DNA of 44,954 bases from DATGSL01 sp964645585 (GCA_964645585.1 CAZYAN010000032.1:1-44954), one strand, 5' to 3'; counted from the first letter of the stretch, positions 17,902-26,914 are shown. Made by a program: numbers and translations. Notes: generated by a model from the letters alone, not told the origin.

Positions 17902-19176
17902 CTACGGTTCGACCTTGTGTGCGGGTTCCTCGATCTCCTCGGGAGAGCAGCGGAGGACGCTGGCGGCCCGGGCGGTGTCTCCGTCGCAGGCGCGAAGAAC
18001 GCGTCGGATGTACCGCGCCTTTTGTTCATCCAGAAATTGCTGAAGGTCCGGCCAGTCGTCGATGCCGCGAATTTTCTCCGGCAACCGGTCCGCTCCGATG
18101 ACCCGTTTCTCGGTCGTTGAGGCGAGGCTCGTCACAATCTGAGCGAATTCGGTGACATTTCCCGGCCAGGAGTAGAGGCGCATCGCTTCGATGGCATCGG
18201 GGGCGAACTCGATTTGGACGGCTTCAAAAGAGGGGTTTTTGGCCTGCTGGGTGAAGTGTTTCGCCAGCGGCTGCAGATCTTCCAGGTGCTCCCGGAGCGG
18301 AGGGAGGTGCATCGGAAGGGCGGCGATCCGGTAAAAAAGTTCGTCGGCAAAAACCCCTTCGTTGACAAGCTCTTCGAGGTCGACGCGTGTGCCGCAGATG
18401 ATCCGGGTTTCGGTGTACGTTTTGACCAGATTGATCAGCGCTTTTTGGCAGGCGGACGACAGTTTGTCGACGTTCTGAAGGTACAAGGTTCCCCCGCGGG
18501 AACGTGCGATCAGGTCGCCGCCGCTGGCATTTTCGCCGCCCAGGCCGGAGAGCAGCTCGGCTTCATCGCGGGCGGCGCAGTCGACCACGATTAACGGGCC
18601 GCGTTCGTCGCCGCTGCCTTCGTGGATGGCTTCCGCGATGATGCGTTTGCCGGTGCCGCGTTCTCCGTGAAGAAGGAGCGGCGCGCGGCCTGCCATCATT
18701 TTCGCGGTCTGTTTGCGGATCTGCTGGATTTTCGAGCTCTGCCCGACAAACCTCGCGGCCAGCTCTTGGTCGCCGAGATTCGATTCGGCCTCTTCGGAGG
18801 CGCGGTTGCTGCTGCGCGGCACCGCGACCGCGCGTTTGAGGGTCAGCAGCAGTTCATCGATTTTGAACGGCTTTTGAATATAATCGAAGGCGCCGAATTT
18901 CAGCGCCTTCATCGCGGTTTCCGTGCTCGCGTATCCGGTCATCAGGATGACCACACACTCCGGGTCGAACGCCTTGAGGTTCTGCAGGAGCGTGATGCCG
19001 TCCATCGGCTGCATCGAGATGTCGGCCAGGACGACATCGTGCGGGTTCGCCTTGTACTTTTCGAGGGCCTCCTCGCCATTCAGGGCGAATGCCGTTTCGT
19101 ACCCGGTCGGTTGGATGACGGCCGCCAGCATCTCGTGAATGGCGGATAAGTCGTCAACTATGAGAACAGAAGGCAT
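17902..19176 (-). CDS. NtrC/PilR-like response regulator with degenerate sigma-54 domain
   Basis: The ATG at 19176 opens a canonical receiver domain: acidic pair D8/D9, phospho-acceptor D52 (VVLADISMQPMDG), T80 and K102 (IQKPF). The AAA+ part (about 143-370) keeps Walker A (GERGTGKR, 171-178) but has no GAFTGA loop; the matching place reads LGGENASGG. Walker B's usual FLDE is YLQN (233-235), so the acidic residues are lost, and GNVREL is GNVTEF. A short FIS-like helix-turn-helix candidate ends the protein (YIRRVLRACDGDTARAASVL). It is unlikely to activate sigma-54 by the usual ATPase mechanism; a phosphorylation-dependent DNA- or protein-binding role is inferred. It is 88 bases downstream of the PilC/GspF gene on the same strand. 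No histidine kinase is nearby. Confidence 0.87.
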   Translation of the reverse strand: MPSVLIVDDLSAIHEMLAAVIQPTGYETAFALNGEEALEKYKANPHDVVLADISMQPMDGITLLQNLKAFDPECVVILMTGYASTETAMKALKFGAFDYIQKPFKIDELLLTLKRAVAVPRSSNRASEEAESNLGDQELAARFVGQSSKIQQIRKQTAKMMAGRAPLLLHGERGTGKRIIAEAIHEGSGDERGPLIVVDCAARDEAELLSGLGGENASGGDLIARSRGGTLYLQNVDKLSSACQKALINLVKTYTETRIICGTRVDLEELVNEGVFADELFYRIAALPMHLPPLREHLEDLQPLAKHFTQQAKNPSFEAVQIEFAPDAIEAMRLYSWPGNVTEFAQIVTSLASTTEKRVIGADRLPEKIRGIDDWPDLQQFLDEQKARYIRRVLRACDGDTARAASVLRCSPEEIEEPAHKVEP

Positions 19177-19264
19177 TGACCGGGCATTGTTGGGCAGCAG
19201 TGCGACCCAAGGCAAGAATAAGTGCTTCTGGCGTGAGGAACCGCGCGCGCTGGCGCGGAAGGGG

Positions 19265-20421
19265 TCACTGAATGACCGAGGAAAGCTGGAAGATCGGGAG
19301 GAACATACACATGACGATCCCGCCGACGACCACGCCGAGGAACACAATGAGCGCCGGTTCCATCAGAGACGTCAGGGCCGCGACGGTCGCGTCCGTTTCC
19401 GCTTCGTAGAACTCAGCGATTTTGTTCATCATCCCGTCGACATTGCCGGTCTGTTCACCCGCCTTGGCCATGTGCTTCATCATGGGCGGGAAATATTCGT
19501 TTTCCGAAAGGATTTCGGATACTTGGCCTCCTTGGCTGATGTGTTTGCTGATGTCGCCGCAGGCCGCTTCGATGAAGGTGTTGTTGCTGGCGGCCGAGAC
19601 GATCTCGAGGGTTCGCAAAATGGGTACACCGCTCCTCATGAGGATGGCGTAGGTGCGGCAAAAGCGGGAAAGAGAGATTTTTCGGCGCAGCTCGCCGATG
19701 ATAAAGACTTTCATGAGAACGCGGTCGCGAATCTTGCGTCCGTTCGGCGTCGCAATCACCCTCCCAATCAATTTGTACAAGCCGAAACCGAGGAGGATCA
19801 GGTACACGATGTAGCTTTTGAGAAAAGCGCTGACGTCGATCAGCATTTGAGTTGGTTTCGGGAGCTCGGCGCCGAAATCGGCGAACATCTCGGCGAAAAC
19901 CGGGATGACGAAAATCAGGAGGACGTTGACGAGGATAACCGCCAAGGCGATAACCGCAACCGGGTAGGTGAGGGCGGATTTCACCTTCTTCGTCAGTTTG
20001 AGACTTCCTTCGAAGTAGTCGGCGACTTTGAGAAGGATTTGGGGAAGGCCGCCGCTGGCTTCACCGGCTTCGACCATCGACAGGAAGAGGCTGTTGAACG
20101 CTTTTGGGAATTTCCCCGCGGCTTCGGAAAACGAGGTTCCGCTGGCGATGTCATTTCGCACCTCGCGAATGATAATCGCAAAGACAGGATTTTCCGTCTG
20201 CTCCTGAGCGCGTCGAGGGCGGCGACGAGCGGAAGGCCGGCTTCCAGCATGGAGGCGAGCTGCTGCGTGAAAACCGTCAGGTCCGCGAGCTTGACGCGGT
20301 AATTTTTCGCCTTTTTCTCATAGGCTCTTCGTTTGGCCAGCGCCTGGGATTCGCGGAAACCCAGTTTCCGGGTTCCGACTTGGGGTCGCGCGGTCTGAGC
20401 TGAGGTGGAAAGTGTAGCCAT
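19265..20421 (-). CDS. Type IV pilus/T2SS platform protein PilC/GspF, frame broken once
   Basis: About 385 residues if one base is restored. The N-terminal part (20421 to ~20205) gives residues 1-72 with the first GspF domain opening LTVFTQQLASMLEAGLPLVAALDAL. The downstream frame resumes at QTENPVFAIIIREVRNDI, exactly the family continuation. One missing base at the CC of 20203-20204 (expected LR-E-QTENP) explains the break. The rest shows three membrane segments (VAVIALAVILVNVLLIFVI, YIVYLILLGFGLYKLIG and LIVFLGVVVGGIVMCMFL) and the second GspF domain with SRFCRTYAILMRSGVPILR and AKAGEQTGNVDGMM. It would sit under the PilB/GspE ATPase. Either a sequence error or an inactive platform gene. 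Its neighbour is the degenerate regulator. Confidence 0.88.
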
Positions 20422-20490
20422 CGCCAGTTATCAAACCAGTTGAAAAGCCGCACGAGCAATCTCATTGTCGCCGTTTTCTATAAAAAAAGA

Positions 20491-20520
20491 TTGAAAAGGG
20501 GCCAGGACCGCATCCATATT
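20491..20520 (+). promoter_or_regulatory. Possible promoter of the tRNA-Gly gene
   Basis: TTGAAA (20491-20496) and CATATT (20515-20520) are 18 bases apart and lie 36 bases before the tRNA. The match to the -35/-10 consensus is moderate, so this is tentative. Confidence 0.25.
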
Positions 20521-20555
20521 CGTCCTTTTCATGTCCGATGCCCCACGGACCAAGC

Positions 20556-20629
20556 GCGGGTGTAGTTTAGTGGTAAAACTCCAGCCTTCCAAGCTGGCTA
20601 CGTCGGTTCGATTCCGTCCACCCGCACCA
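20556..20629 (+). tRNA. tRNA-Gly(TCC)
   Basis: The acceptor stem GCGGGTG (20556-20562) pairs with CACCCGC (20619-20625). Discriminator A is followed by an encoded CCA (20627-20629). The anticodon arm is CCAGC-CTTCCAA-GCTGG, with anticodon TCC. The T-arm contains GGTTCGATTCC. All cloverleaf parts are present. Confidence 0.96.
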
Positions 20630-20994
20630 CCCACAAATTCGAGGTCTACACCAAAAGTTGGGGACAGGGCCTTTTTTCTTTGTTTTTCTTTGGTTATCCG
20701 CACTGCGCCGGTCTGGCTTTTGTGATTCAGCAATGCACAGAGCCGCTCGCGTGGATCGAGCAATGTGCGAGGGCCGGATGACGACTGAGGAGCTCGTGGA
20801 GACGCTGAAGCTGCCTGGAATTGAGCCTGTGCCGAGTCCGCCGCACTCCGGGAAGCTGCGATTGATGCTTTTGGCGCATTGGCAGCACATTGGTAGCGGC
20901 GGGTATGAATCTCGAGCAGCACCGGCAGCCCAGCGGTCGGCCTGCCTGCCGGCAGGAAGTTTGCCAACGAGGCTGTGGCTGGGAGGGGAAGAAA
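20630..20994. other. Intergenic region between two tRNA genes
   Basis: About 365 bases with no gene I can support. Open frames on either strand read through the tRNA genes and are translation artefacts of them. The only structures noticed are a pyrimidine tract after GGGACAGGGCC (20661-20671) and a 12-base palindrome CCTGCCGGCAGG (20945-20956). Confidence 0.4.
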
Positions 20995-21071
<77 letters not shown>

Positions 21072-21217
21072 CCATGAAAGGTAGAGAAGGTGGGACAGAT
21101 TCCGGGGCTTTTCAAGAAAACTTTGGGGAAATTTTTCCACACACCTGATCGCCGCGGCGACGAGGTGTGTGGCGGTTTTCTAATGAAGTTGCCGTCGCGG
21201 CCCGGCGGGCCGCCGGA

Positions 21218-21586
21218 TCAGGCGGAGATCACCTTCGGCAGGCTGGAAGGGATTTCCACCGTATGCAGGCGATTGCGTTTGAACTTCTTCAGTCGCGCCC
21301 GCCGCCGAATCATGCGGTCGAGCTTGTTCACGAGCAGATCGATCGACTTGTACATGTCATCGGAAGCTTCCGAAGCCACCATGTCCGGGCCGTTGATTTC
21401 GATGATCCCTTTGGCGCGGAACAGGGTTTCCTTTGTCTGGAGCTTTTCCGCTTCGAGTTCCACCCGAATGCGAACGATGCGCTCCTCGTGCCGGAAGAGT
21501 TTGTCCGTTTTGTCTTTAACGAAGTTCTTCAGGGCTTCAGTCAGTTCCAGGTGACGTCCAGAGATGATCAACTCACGATTGTTCAT
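21218..21586 (-). CDS. hpf: Short ribosome hibernation-promoting factor
   Basis: The ATG at 21586 follows AGGAAGCAGAAA, a Shine-Dalgarno-like sequence, and gives 122 residues. The whole protein is one HPF/YfiA (sigma-54 modulation) domain: NNRELIISGRHLELTEALKNF, then KTDKLFRHEERIVRIRVELE, and ASDDMYKSIDLLVNKLDRMIRR with basic residues that bind 16S rRNA. It lacks the C-terminal dimerisation domain of long HPF, so it is the short form. Long HPF would make 100S ribosomes alone; the short form usually needs a partner such as RMF, which is absent outside gamma-proteobacteria, so silent single 70S particles are more likely. It is divergent from the SDR gene. Confidence 0.92.
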   Translation of the reverse strand: MNNRELIISGRHLELTEALKNFVKDKTDKLFRHEERIVRIRVELEAEKLQTKETLFRAKGIIEINGPDMVASEASDDMYKSIDLLVNKLDRMIRRRARLKKFKRNRLHTVEIPSSLPKVISA

Positions 21587-21669
21587 TTTCTGCTTCCTTG
21601 GTTTGGTGTTTCGAACACAGTCATACCTTTCGACCGTGAACATCGAGGAAAGTTCCGGGGGGTAGAAAG

Positions 21670-22446
21670 ATGGAAAATATTGAAGCAGTGGTGCTTACAG
21701 GGGGGTCTTCCGGATTGGGAAAAAGCTTCATTCACCAATTCCGAAGGCTAAACGACCGGGCAGCGATTTGCAACCTTTCTCGCACGCATCCGGGATTTAA
21801 TTTTCCCGTCCGCCACGTCGCAGCCGATCTCGCCAAGCGGACCGAACTCGAACGCGCGGCCCACGAAGTTTCCGCTTTTTTGGAACGTGTTCAGGGTCCG
21901 GTTCTTCTGGTCAATAACAGCGGATTTGGCGCCTATGGCCACTTTCCCATTCCCAGCCTCGATCACCAGCTCGAAATGATCGACGTCAATGTCAAAGCAG
22001 CGGTTCACTTGACCGGTTTGCTCCTCCCGGCTCTCAAGACGCGCGGCGGCGCCATCGTCAATATCGCGTCGACAGCCGCCTTTCAGCCGACGCCTTACAT
22101 GGCGACCTACGGCGGGACTAAGGCGTTCCTTCTCCACTGGAGCCTGGCGCTGAGCGAGGAATTGCGGGGCAGTGACCTGCGTGTCCTGGCTGTCTGCCCG
22201 GGGCCGGCGAAAACCGGCTTCTTCCGCCGCGCCGGATTCGAGCATCCGGTCGTTTCGCCGCGCCTTTCGCAATCGCCGGAGCAGGTCATCGCGGAAACGT
22301 TTGCCGCGTTGCGCCGAAAACGATCGCTGGTTGTCACCGGCCGGAAAAACCGTCTCCTTGTTTTTCTCTCTTCGCGGATCGGAAAGGCCGCGGCGGCCCG
22401 GCTTGGCGAGAAAATTCTCCAGCGATACGGCAGCGGACAGTCATGA
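21670..22446 (+). CDS. Short-chain dehydrogenase/reductase
   Basis: A 258-residue classical SDR. The cofactor motif TGGSSGLG is at residues 10-17, followed by the NNSGFG motif (82-87) and the catalytic triad S134, Y147 and K151 (YGGTK), plus the P-G motif VCPGPAKTGFF. The lack of an acidic residue at the end of beta-2 (NLSRTHP) hints at NADPH use. The substrate is unknown. Its stop overlaps the start of the pseudouridine synthase gene by four bases, so the two are coupled. Confidence 0.92.
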   Translation: MENIEAVVLTGGSSGLGKSFIHQFRRLNDRAAICNLSRTHPGFNFPVRHVAADLAKRTELERAAHEVSAFLERVQGPVLLVNNSGFGAYGHFPIPSLDHQLEMIDVNVKAAVHLTGLLLPALKTRGGAIVNIASTAAFQPTPYMATYGGTKAFLLHWSLALSEELRGSDLRVLAVCPGPAKTGFFRRAGFEHPVVSPRLSQSPEQVIAETFAALRRKRSLVVTGRKNRLLVFLSSRIGKAAAARLGEKILQRYGSGQS

Positions 22447-23252
22447 GCGACAGCGACAACAATTTGGATTCCGCGATTGAAGCCCCTTTGCTTACACCGG
22501 AGCAGTTGGTTTCGTGGATCACGTTTGAGGACGAACATTTGCTGGCGGTCAATAAACCGGGCAGCATCGTTTGCCATCCTTCAAAGCGCGGGCCGTGGTC
22601 GAGTCTCGTCGGTGCCTGCCGCGAATACCTCGGGCTGGAAACGCTCCATCTTGTCCATCGGCTCGATCGCGAGACGAGCGGAATCGTCCTTCTGGCGAAA
22701 GACCGGAAATACGCGCGGCTGACCCAGATGGCTTTTCAAAACCGGCAGGTAAGAAAAGCGTATGCCGTCATCCTCGAAGGCGAGCTGAAAGAGCCGGTCA
22801 CCGTCAACAATCACCTCGCGCGAGACCTCGACAGCCCCGTGTATGTCAAACAGACCGTACGGAAATCCAACAGCGCCCAGCGCGCGATCACCGAGTTTAT
22901 TCCTCTGTATTGGAAAAATGGATATACGTTCGCTCGTGTTCTTCCCGTGACCGGACGGAAGCATCAGATCCGGGTGCAGGCGCACTGGCTTGGCTGCCCG
23001 GTTGTCGGCGACAAGATCTATGGTCCGGACGATACGCTGTATCTGGAATTCATCGAGAAGGGCTGGACGGAACGGCTCGAATCGGCGCTGCCGCTTCGGC
23101 GGCAGGCTCTTCACGCCTATTCGCTTACATTCAGCGCGCCCGATTTTACACAAACGTTTACTGCACCGCTGCCGGCGGATCTTCGCGAGTTCCTCCGCGC
23201 AAGACTCGATTTAGCCGACCCGGAAAAGCTCGTCGATGCCCCCGGCCTTTGA
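22443..23252 (+). CDS. RluA-family RNA pseudouridine synthase
   Basis: A 269-residue pseudouridine synthase of the RluA/RluC/RluD family, which isomerises uridine in rRNA or tRNA. The catalytic motif HRLDRETSG (72-80) has Asp75. KKAYAVILEGE-type KAYAVILEGEL and GRKHQIRVQAHWLGCPVVGD are the other family blocks. No N-terminal S4 domain is visible, so it is closer to the short RluA/TruC types; the target base cannot be named. It begins inside the SDR stop codon (ATGA overlap). Confidence 0.93.
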   Translation: MSDSDNNLDSAIEAPLLTPEQLVSWITFEDEHLLAVNKPGSIVCHPSKRGPWSSLVGACREYLGLETLHLVHRLDRETSGIVLLAKDRKYARLTQMAFQNRQVRKAYAVILEGELKEPVTVNNHLARDLDSPVYVKQTVRKSNSAQRAITEFIPLYWKNGYTFARVLPVTGRKHQIRVQAHWLGCPVVGDKIYGPDDTLYLEFIEKGWTERLESALPLRRQALHAYSLTFSAPDFTQTFTAPLPADLREFLRARLDLADPEKLVDAPGL

Positions 23253-23282
23253 TCGCTTTAAAGCCGCCCTTCTCTTACCCGC

Positions 23283-23310
23283 TTTCCCCTTTCCCCTTTC
23301 CCATTTCCCC
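23283..23310. repeat. Heptanucleotide tandem repeat, TTTCCCC
   Basis: Four 7-base units: TTTCCCC, TTTCCCC, TTTCCCA and TTTCCCC. It lies in the short gap between the convergent pseudouridine synthase and M14 genes. Confidence 0.75.
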
Positions 23311-23316
23311 TTTTCT

Positions 23317-24081
23317 TCACCCGCCCCAGCTGATTCCGGCGAAGGCGGCCGCGGCCCGGCGCACGGCTGCTCGCATCGCCTCAACGCGCGTATGAAGGGC
23401 GAATGCCGACGGCGTCTCCAGCGTGTAATTCAGGGAATTGTGGTGGGTGAATACGAACAGAGCTTCGGGCCAGTCTGGTCGTTGCAAATCACCGGCATCC
23501 GGGATAATGACGCCGTCGACGGCGCGGTGGCCATCGATTCGCGGGGCGTGTTCGATCGGACAGTACGGTTCTACCGCCTGAATCATGAGCCGCGCCGCGC
23601 TGAACTCTTCCGGGCGGGGATTGAGCTCGTACACGTAGAAACCTTTGCTCTCCCAGTCTTCATGGAGAAACAGCGCAAGATCGATCGGACCTTGCTCGCC
23701 CAGCCACTGAACATGCGCGCGAACTTCCGGTTGTGTCACCGCCAGATAATCGCGGTTGAGATCGACTCCGGCCGCGTTGACGCGGGTTCCAGCCTTCAGT
23801 CCGGTCGGATTGATCGCGGGACAGATATGCCAATGGATGTCATCGGGCAGCCCGGCTTCAAGCAGCTCGAGGACGGTCAGCGGACCGGCCGGTTCGTCGC
23901 CATGGATGCCCGCGGAAAGATAAACCGATTTGGAACCCGGTCTTCCGCTTCGGGAAAATGCGAGTACGGGCATGCCGTCGACTTCCGTAAGCGCGCGGAC
24001 CGAGAAGCCGCTTTTTCGGGCGGCTCCGCGCAAATCATCGATCAGGGGCTCGATCGCTGCCATTTTCCCGAGATAGGTCAT
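23317..24081 (-). CDS. M14-family zinc peptidase-like protein
   Basis: About 254 residues from the ATG at 24081 (MTYLGKMAAIEPLI); an ATG at 24063 is an alternative. The open frame extends 64 residues upstream, but that part overlaps the end of the MFS gene and looks like non-coding sequence. Zinc-site motifs are visible: SAGIHGDEPAGPL carries the HxxE pair, the substrate-binding INPTGLKAGTRVNAAGVDLNRDY follows, and a later His is probably in FLHEDW. The glutamate general base is probably in the late SLNYTLETPS block. This is the carboxypeptidase A or succinylglutamate desuccinylase/aspartoacylase-like type; substrate unknown. It is 131 bases after the MFS gene on the same strand. Confidence 0.85.
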   Translation of the reverse strand: MTYLGKMAAIEPLIDDLRGAARKSGFSVRALTEVDGMPVLAFSRSGRPGSKSVYLSAGIHGDEPAGPLTVLELLEAGLPDDIHWHICPAINPTGLKAGTRVNAAGVDLNRDYLAVTQPEVRAHVQWLGEQGPIDLALFLHEDWESKGFYVYELNPRPEEFSAARLMIQAVEPYCPIEHAPRIDGHRAVDGVIIPDAGDLQRPDWPEALFVFTHHNSLNYTLETPSAFALHTRVEAMRAAVRRAAAAFAGISWGG

Positions 24082-24211
24082 CGCCTGAAACAGCATAAGG
24101 AGAAACTGGCACGGGTAAAGCGCCGAAAGCCCGGAGAGGGTTAACCGTACGGGCGAAGATGAGGGCAGTTGCCCGATCCGGAAAGTCCCGCCCGCCGCGC
24201 CCGAAGCACCG

Positions 24212-25447
24212 TCAAGTGCCGCCGTGCGAACGCATCCGCGAGGACCGTCTATAAACGAACTCGATCGCGGCAACGAAAAGAAACAGGACCGTAAACAAAA
24301 GGGCGGCGCGGGAAAAACCGAGAGCGGATGCAGTCCAGCCCGCGAGGGGATAGGTCAGGCCCCAGCCGATGTGGCTGAGCGAGAAATGCGCCGCATAGAT
24401 ATGGCCGCGCTCGCTGGGTTCGCTGTTTTCCGCGAGCAGTTCATTTCCGCGGAGTCCAAGAACACTTTGTCCGGCCCCCGCCAGGAGCCACGCGACGAGA
24501 AGAACGTCAAACCTGGGGAAAACGGCAACGGCCAGCAGGGCAGGCGGGATGGTCCGGGAAAAGACGGCGTAAATCCAGGCACGGATCGCCGGACCTTCGG
24601 GCTGCCCAAAGGCCAGAGCTCCCGCCGTCGAACCGATCCCGTACGCCATCATCGCCCAAGCGTAGGCGCTGTCGGACAACTGAAGCTCGTTTTTGATCAG
24701 GTGGACGGTAGCGACGAGGACAAAACCGCCGCCGACGCTGACCTTGAGGGCGAGGACAAGAGCGTGCAGCAGCGGCGGGCGCTGGAAGATCGCCTTGACG
24801 CCGGGAAGACGTTCGGCGGATCGTCCCGCAGGCCTCAGCGTCGCGCGCGCCGGGAATCGTATAAAGAGTATCAAGACGGCACTGATAAGAAACGCGACCG
24901 AATGGGCGATAAAGTTCCCGCGGTATCCAAACCAGTAGATCAGGAACCCGGCGCAGGCCGGACCAGCGATATTGGCCAAATCATAGGCAACCGTTCCAAA
25001 GCTGAGCGCGCGCGGATATTGACGGGGGTCCACGACATTCGGTATCGTCGCTTTGTAAACCGGCGTGAAAATGGCCGAGGCAATGTTCAGGAGAAACGCC
25101 AGCAGGTAAATCTGCCAGACGGTTTCCGCCAGGAAGAATCCCAGTACGATCGCCGCGCGAAACAGGTCCGCGGCCAGCAGGGTAGGCTTCGCGCCGGCCC
25201 ATCCGGCGAGGGCGCCAGCAAACGGTGCAAGCAGCACGACGACGGCAATCCGGATGGTCAGGGTGACGCCGAGAACTTCGGAGACATTCGCGCCAACGAG
25301 GTCGTGGGCGAGCAGGCCGAGCGCCACCGCCGTCAGACTTGCCCCGAAAAGACTGATCGCATGGGCCCAAAAAAGCCGCGTAAACCGGCGGTTGCGCCAG
25401 AGTGCAGCCGCGCGCGGCGGAATCGTTACCTCAGATTCTTCGGGCAT
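24212..25447 (-). CDS. Major facilitator superfamily transporter
   Basis: The ATG at 25447 (MPEESEVTIPP) gives 411 residues. The N-terminus is cytoplasmic. About 10-12 hydrophobic segments follow, among them LFGASLTAVALGLLAHDLV, IAVVVLLAPFAGALAGWAG, SVAFLISAVLILFI, LLVAWLLAGAGQSVLGL and ALLFTVLFLFVAAIEFVY. The family feature after the second helix, GALAGWAGAK, is a loose form of the MFS loop motif. The arrangement fits an MFS_3/enterobactin-exporter-like type. The substrate is unknown. Confidence 0.85.
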   Translation of the reverse strand: MPEESEVTIPPRAAALWRNRRFTRLFWAHAISLFGASLTAVALGLLAHDLVGANVSEVLGVTLTIRIAVVVLLAPFAGALAGWAGAKPTLLAADLFRAAIVLGFFLAETVWQIYLLAFLLNIASAIFTPVYKATIPNVVDPRQYPRALSFGTVAYDLANIAGPACAGFLIYWFGYRGNFIAHSVAFLISAVLILFIRFPARATLRPAGRSAERLPGVKAIFQRPPLLHALVLALKVSVGGGFVLVATVHLIKNELQLSDSAYAWAMMAYGIGSTAGALAFGQPEGPAIRAWIYAVFSRTIPPALLAVAVFPRFDVLLVAWLLAGAGQSVLGLRGNELLAENSEPSERGHIYAAHFSLSHIGWGLTYPLAGWTASALGFSRAALLFTVLFLFVAAIEFVYRRSSRMRSHGGT

Positions 25448-25577
25448 CCGTCGTAACGCGTGCCGGAAGATTGAGCACGCGAACGGCGCGATCAAGCTCC
25501 CGCGCCGCGCGTTCCCCAAGAGCGGCGTGAGGGTCCCGCACCCGCATTCGAAACGGGGCAAACCGAGGGAAGCGGAT

Positions 25578-25835
25578 TCAGCTGGCGGCCACCGCGCTCG
25601 CTTCGTGAGTTTCAGCCAGATGCCCGTCCGCCTCGGCCTCGCATTCGTACCAGAGCGAGATAAAGATGACGTTTTCGGGATGTCCGCTCATGCCGACTGG
25701 CGATTGTCCGTAGAACTCTTGGACATTTTTAATTGTGCGGACGTTGTTCTTTTCCATCCAGCGGTTGATGTCCTCATCGAAGTACTCGAGCGACGCGTGA
25801 CTGGCGCCGCAGATGAAGTGTTTAACCTTAATCAT
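25578..25835 (-). CDS. Small uncharacterised protein
   Basis: The start is the ATG at 25835, because AAGAAGG lies at the right distance before it; an upstream GTG at 25844 would overlap that site. The 85-residue product is one small alpha/beta domain: IKVKHFICGASHASLEYFDEDI, a helix, then KNNVRTIKNVQEFYG and a final strand VIFISLWYEC with an acidic tail ending in alanine-valine-serine. The strand-helix-strand pattern is loosely like Cse60, but I cannot claim homology. The ORF is supported by a Shine-Dalgarno and good codon periodicity. No function is proposed. Confidence 0.6.
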   Translation of the reverse strand: MIKVKHFICGASHASLEYFDEDINRWMEKNNVRTIKNVQEFYGQSPVGMSGHPENVIFISLWYECEAEADGHLAETHEASAVAAS

Positions 25836-26020
25836 GCGAATCACCTTCTTTTCGTTGCGGTTGTTTCCATGAGCCGAACGGACCGCCGGCGGAACCGGGA
25901 GAAGGGCTGACGCGGGAAATCCGTTGCTCTGAAGCAGCTTTCCAGCAGCCTAAGACAAGTTCGGCATCCGAAGCAAGCCGATTACGCGCCGGAGGTCAGG
26001 ATTTGAGGTTTTGGCCGCAA

Positions 26021-26767
26021 TCACTCGAACTGCTTGCGGAAGGAGGCGAACTCCGCACGCAAACGTTCCACTTCTGTTTGCAATGCCTCGATCTCCGTTC
26101 GCTGATTTTCAACCTCTTCGCTCAGCTCGGCGACGCGGCCACGTAAACCGCCAGCCGGTTCGGACGGTGCCGGCTCGGCGAACTCCCCGCCAGCCTCCGC
26201 CGCCTCGATTTCCGGTTCCCTTCCGATCCGATGCGCGTAACGCTGCTCTTTCTGTCCAGGGCGGCGGGGAAGGCGGACAACGAGCGGTTCTCCCGGGTAT
26301 TCCTCCAGGTCGCGGAGACGCTCTTCAACCTCTTCCCGCGCGGCGAATGCGTGCATGCGCTCGCAGCGAGAGCGAAGTTCACCGGGCGTTTGCGGGCCGC
26401 GGAGCATCAATTCAGCCAGGATCGCGAGTTCCGGCCGCTCGAGGTTGAACAGGTTCTCGATGGTATGCTTGAACTTCGGCACCCGGGCGTCGGCACCGTG
26501 AAACATCATTGCGAGACGTTTTTGGCGAAGGGCATCCAAGGCGTCCCGTACTTCGTCCGTTTCGAGGCTCATGACCGGCGACCGGTTGGACCGCTGGTTG
26601 CAGGCATTGGTCAGCGCGTTGAGCGTGAGCGGATAATATTCCGGCGTCGAGTAGGCCTTCTCGATCAGCGCGCCAAGAACGCGCAGCTCGACATCATCGA
26701 GCGTGAGTTCTGTCGCGGTCGTTTCCGGCGAAGCCGGCCTGGAATCATCGGCGGGCAAATTTTCCAT
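26021..26767 (-). CDS. YceH (DUF480) family protein
   Basis: The ATG at 26767 (MENLPADDSRPASP) gives 248 residues. Residues ~20-170 match the DUF480 fold of two winged-helix domains: ELTLDDVELRVLGALIEKAYSTPEYYPLTLNALTNACNQRSNR and SPVMSLETDEVRDALDALRQK are the signature blocks, with PELAILAELMLRGPQTPGELR in the second domain. A coiled-coil C-terminus follows (RVAELSEEVENQRTEIEALQTEV), a common feature of the family. The role is unknown; DNA binding is inferred from the folds. Confidence 0.93.
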   Translation of the reverse strand: MENLPADDSRPASPETTATELTLDDVELRVLGALIEKAYSTPEYYPLTLNALTNACNQRSNRSPVMSLETDEVRDALDALRQKRLAMMFHGADARVPKFKHTIENLFNLERPELAILAELMLRGPQTPGELRSRCERMHAFAAREEVEERLRDLEEYPGEPLVVRLPRRPGQKEQRYAHRIGREPEIEAAEAGGEFAEPAPSEPAGGLRGRVAELSEEVENQRTEIEALQTEVERLRAEFASFRKQFE

Positions 26768-26914
26768 ACGAGCAAAAATCCCGGGCGCGCCCGGGTGAAC
26801 CAAGTTGAATGAAACTCGCGGCAACAGGGGTGCGACCTGGCGCTTGAACGTCTCCGGAAAAGGGGCTGAATCCCTTGCTCTTGCCGGATCCCAGTCCGCA
26901 TGAACAGTGAAGTT

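Noticed and set aside
19139..20302. A 387-codon plus-strand open frame over pilC
   Set aside because: Antisense to the PilC/GspF gene with its membrane segments; charged, Asp/Arg-rich composition typical of shadows.
20658..20690. GGGACAGGGCC followed by a T-rich tract after tRNA-Gly, as a terminator
   Set aside because: GGGCC can pair only weakly, with no matching stem before the T-tract.
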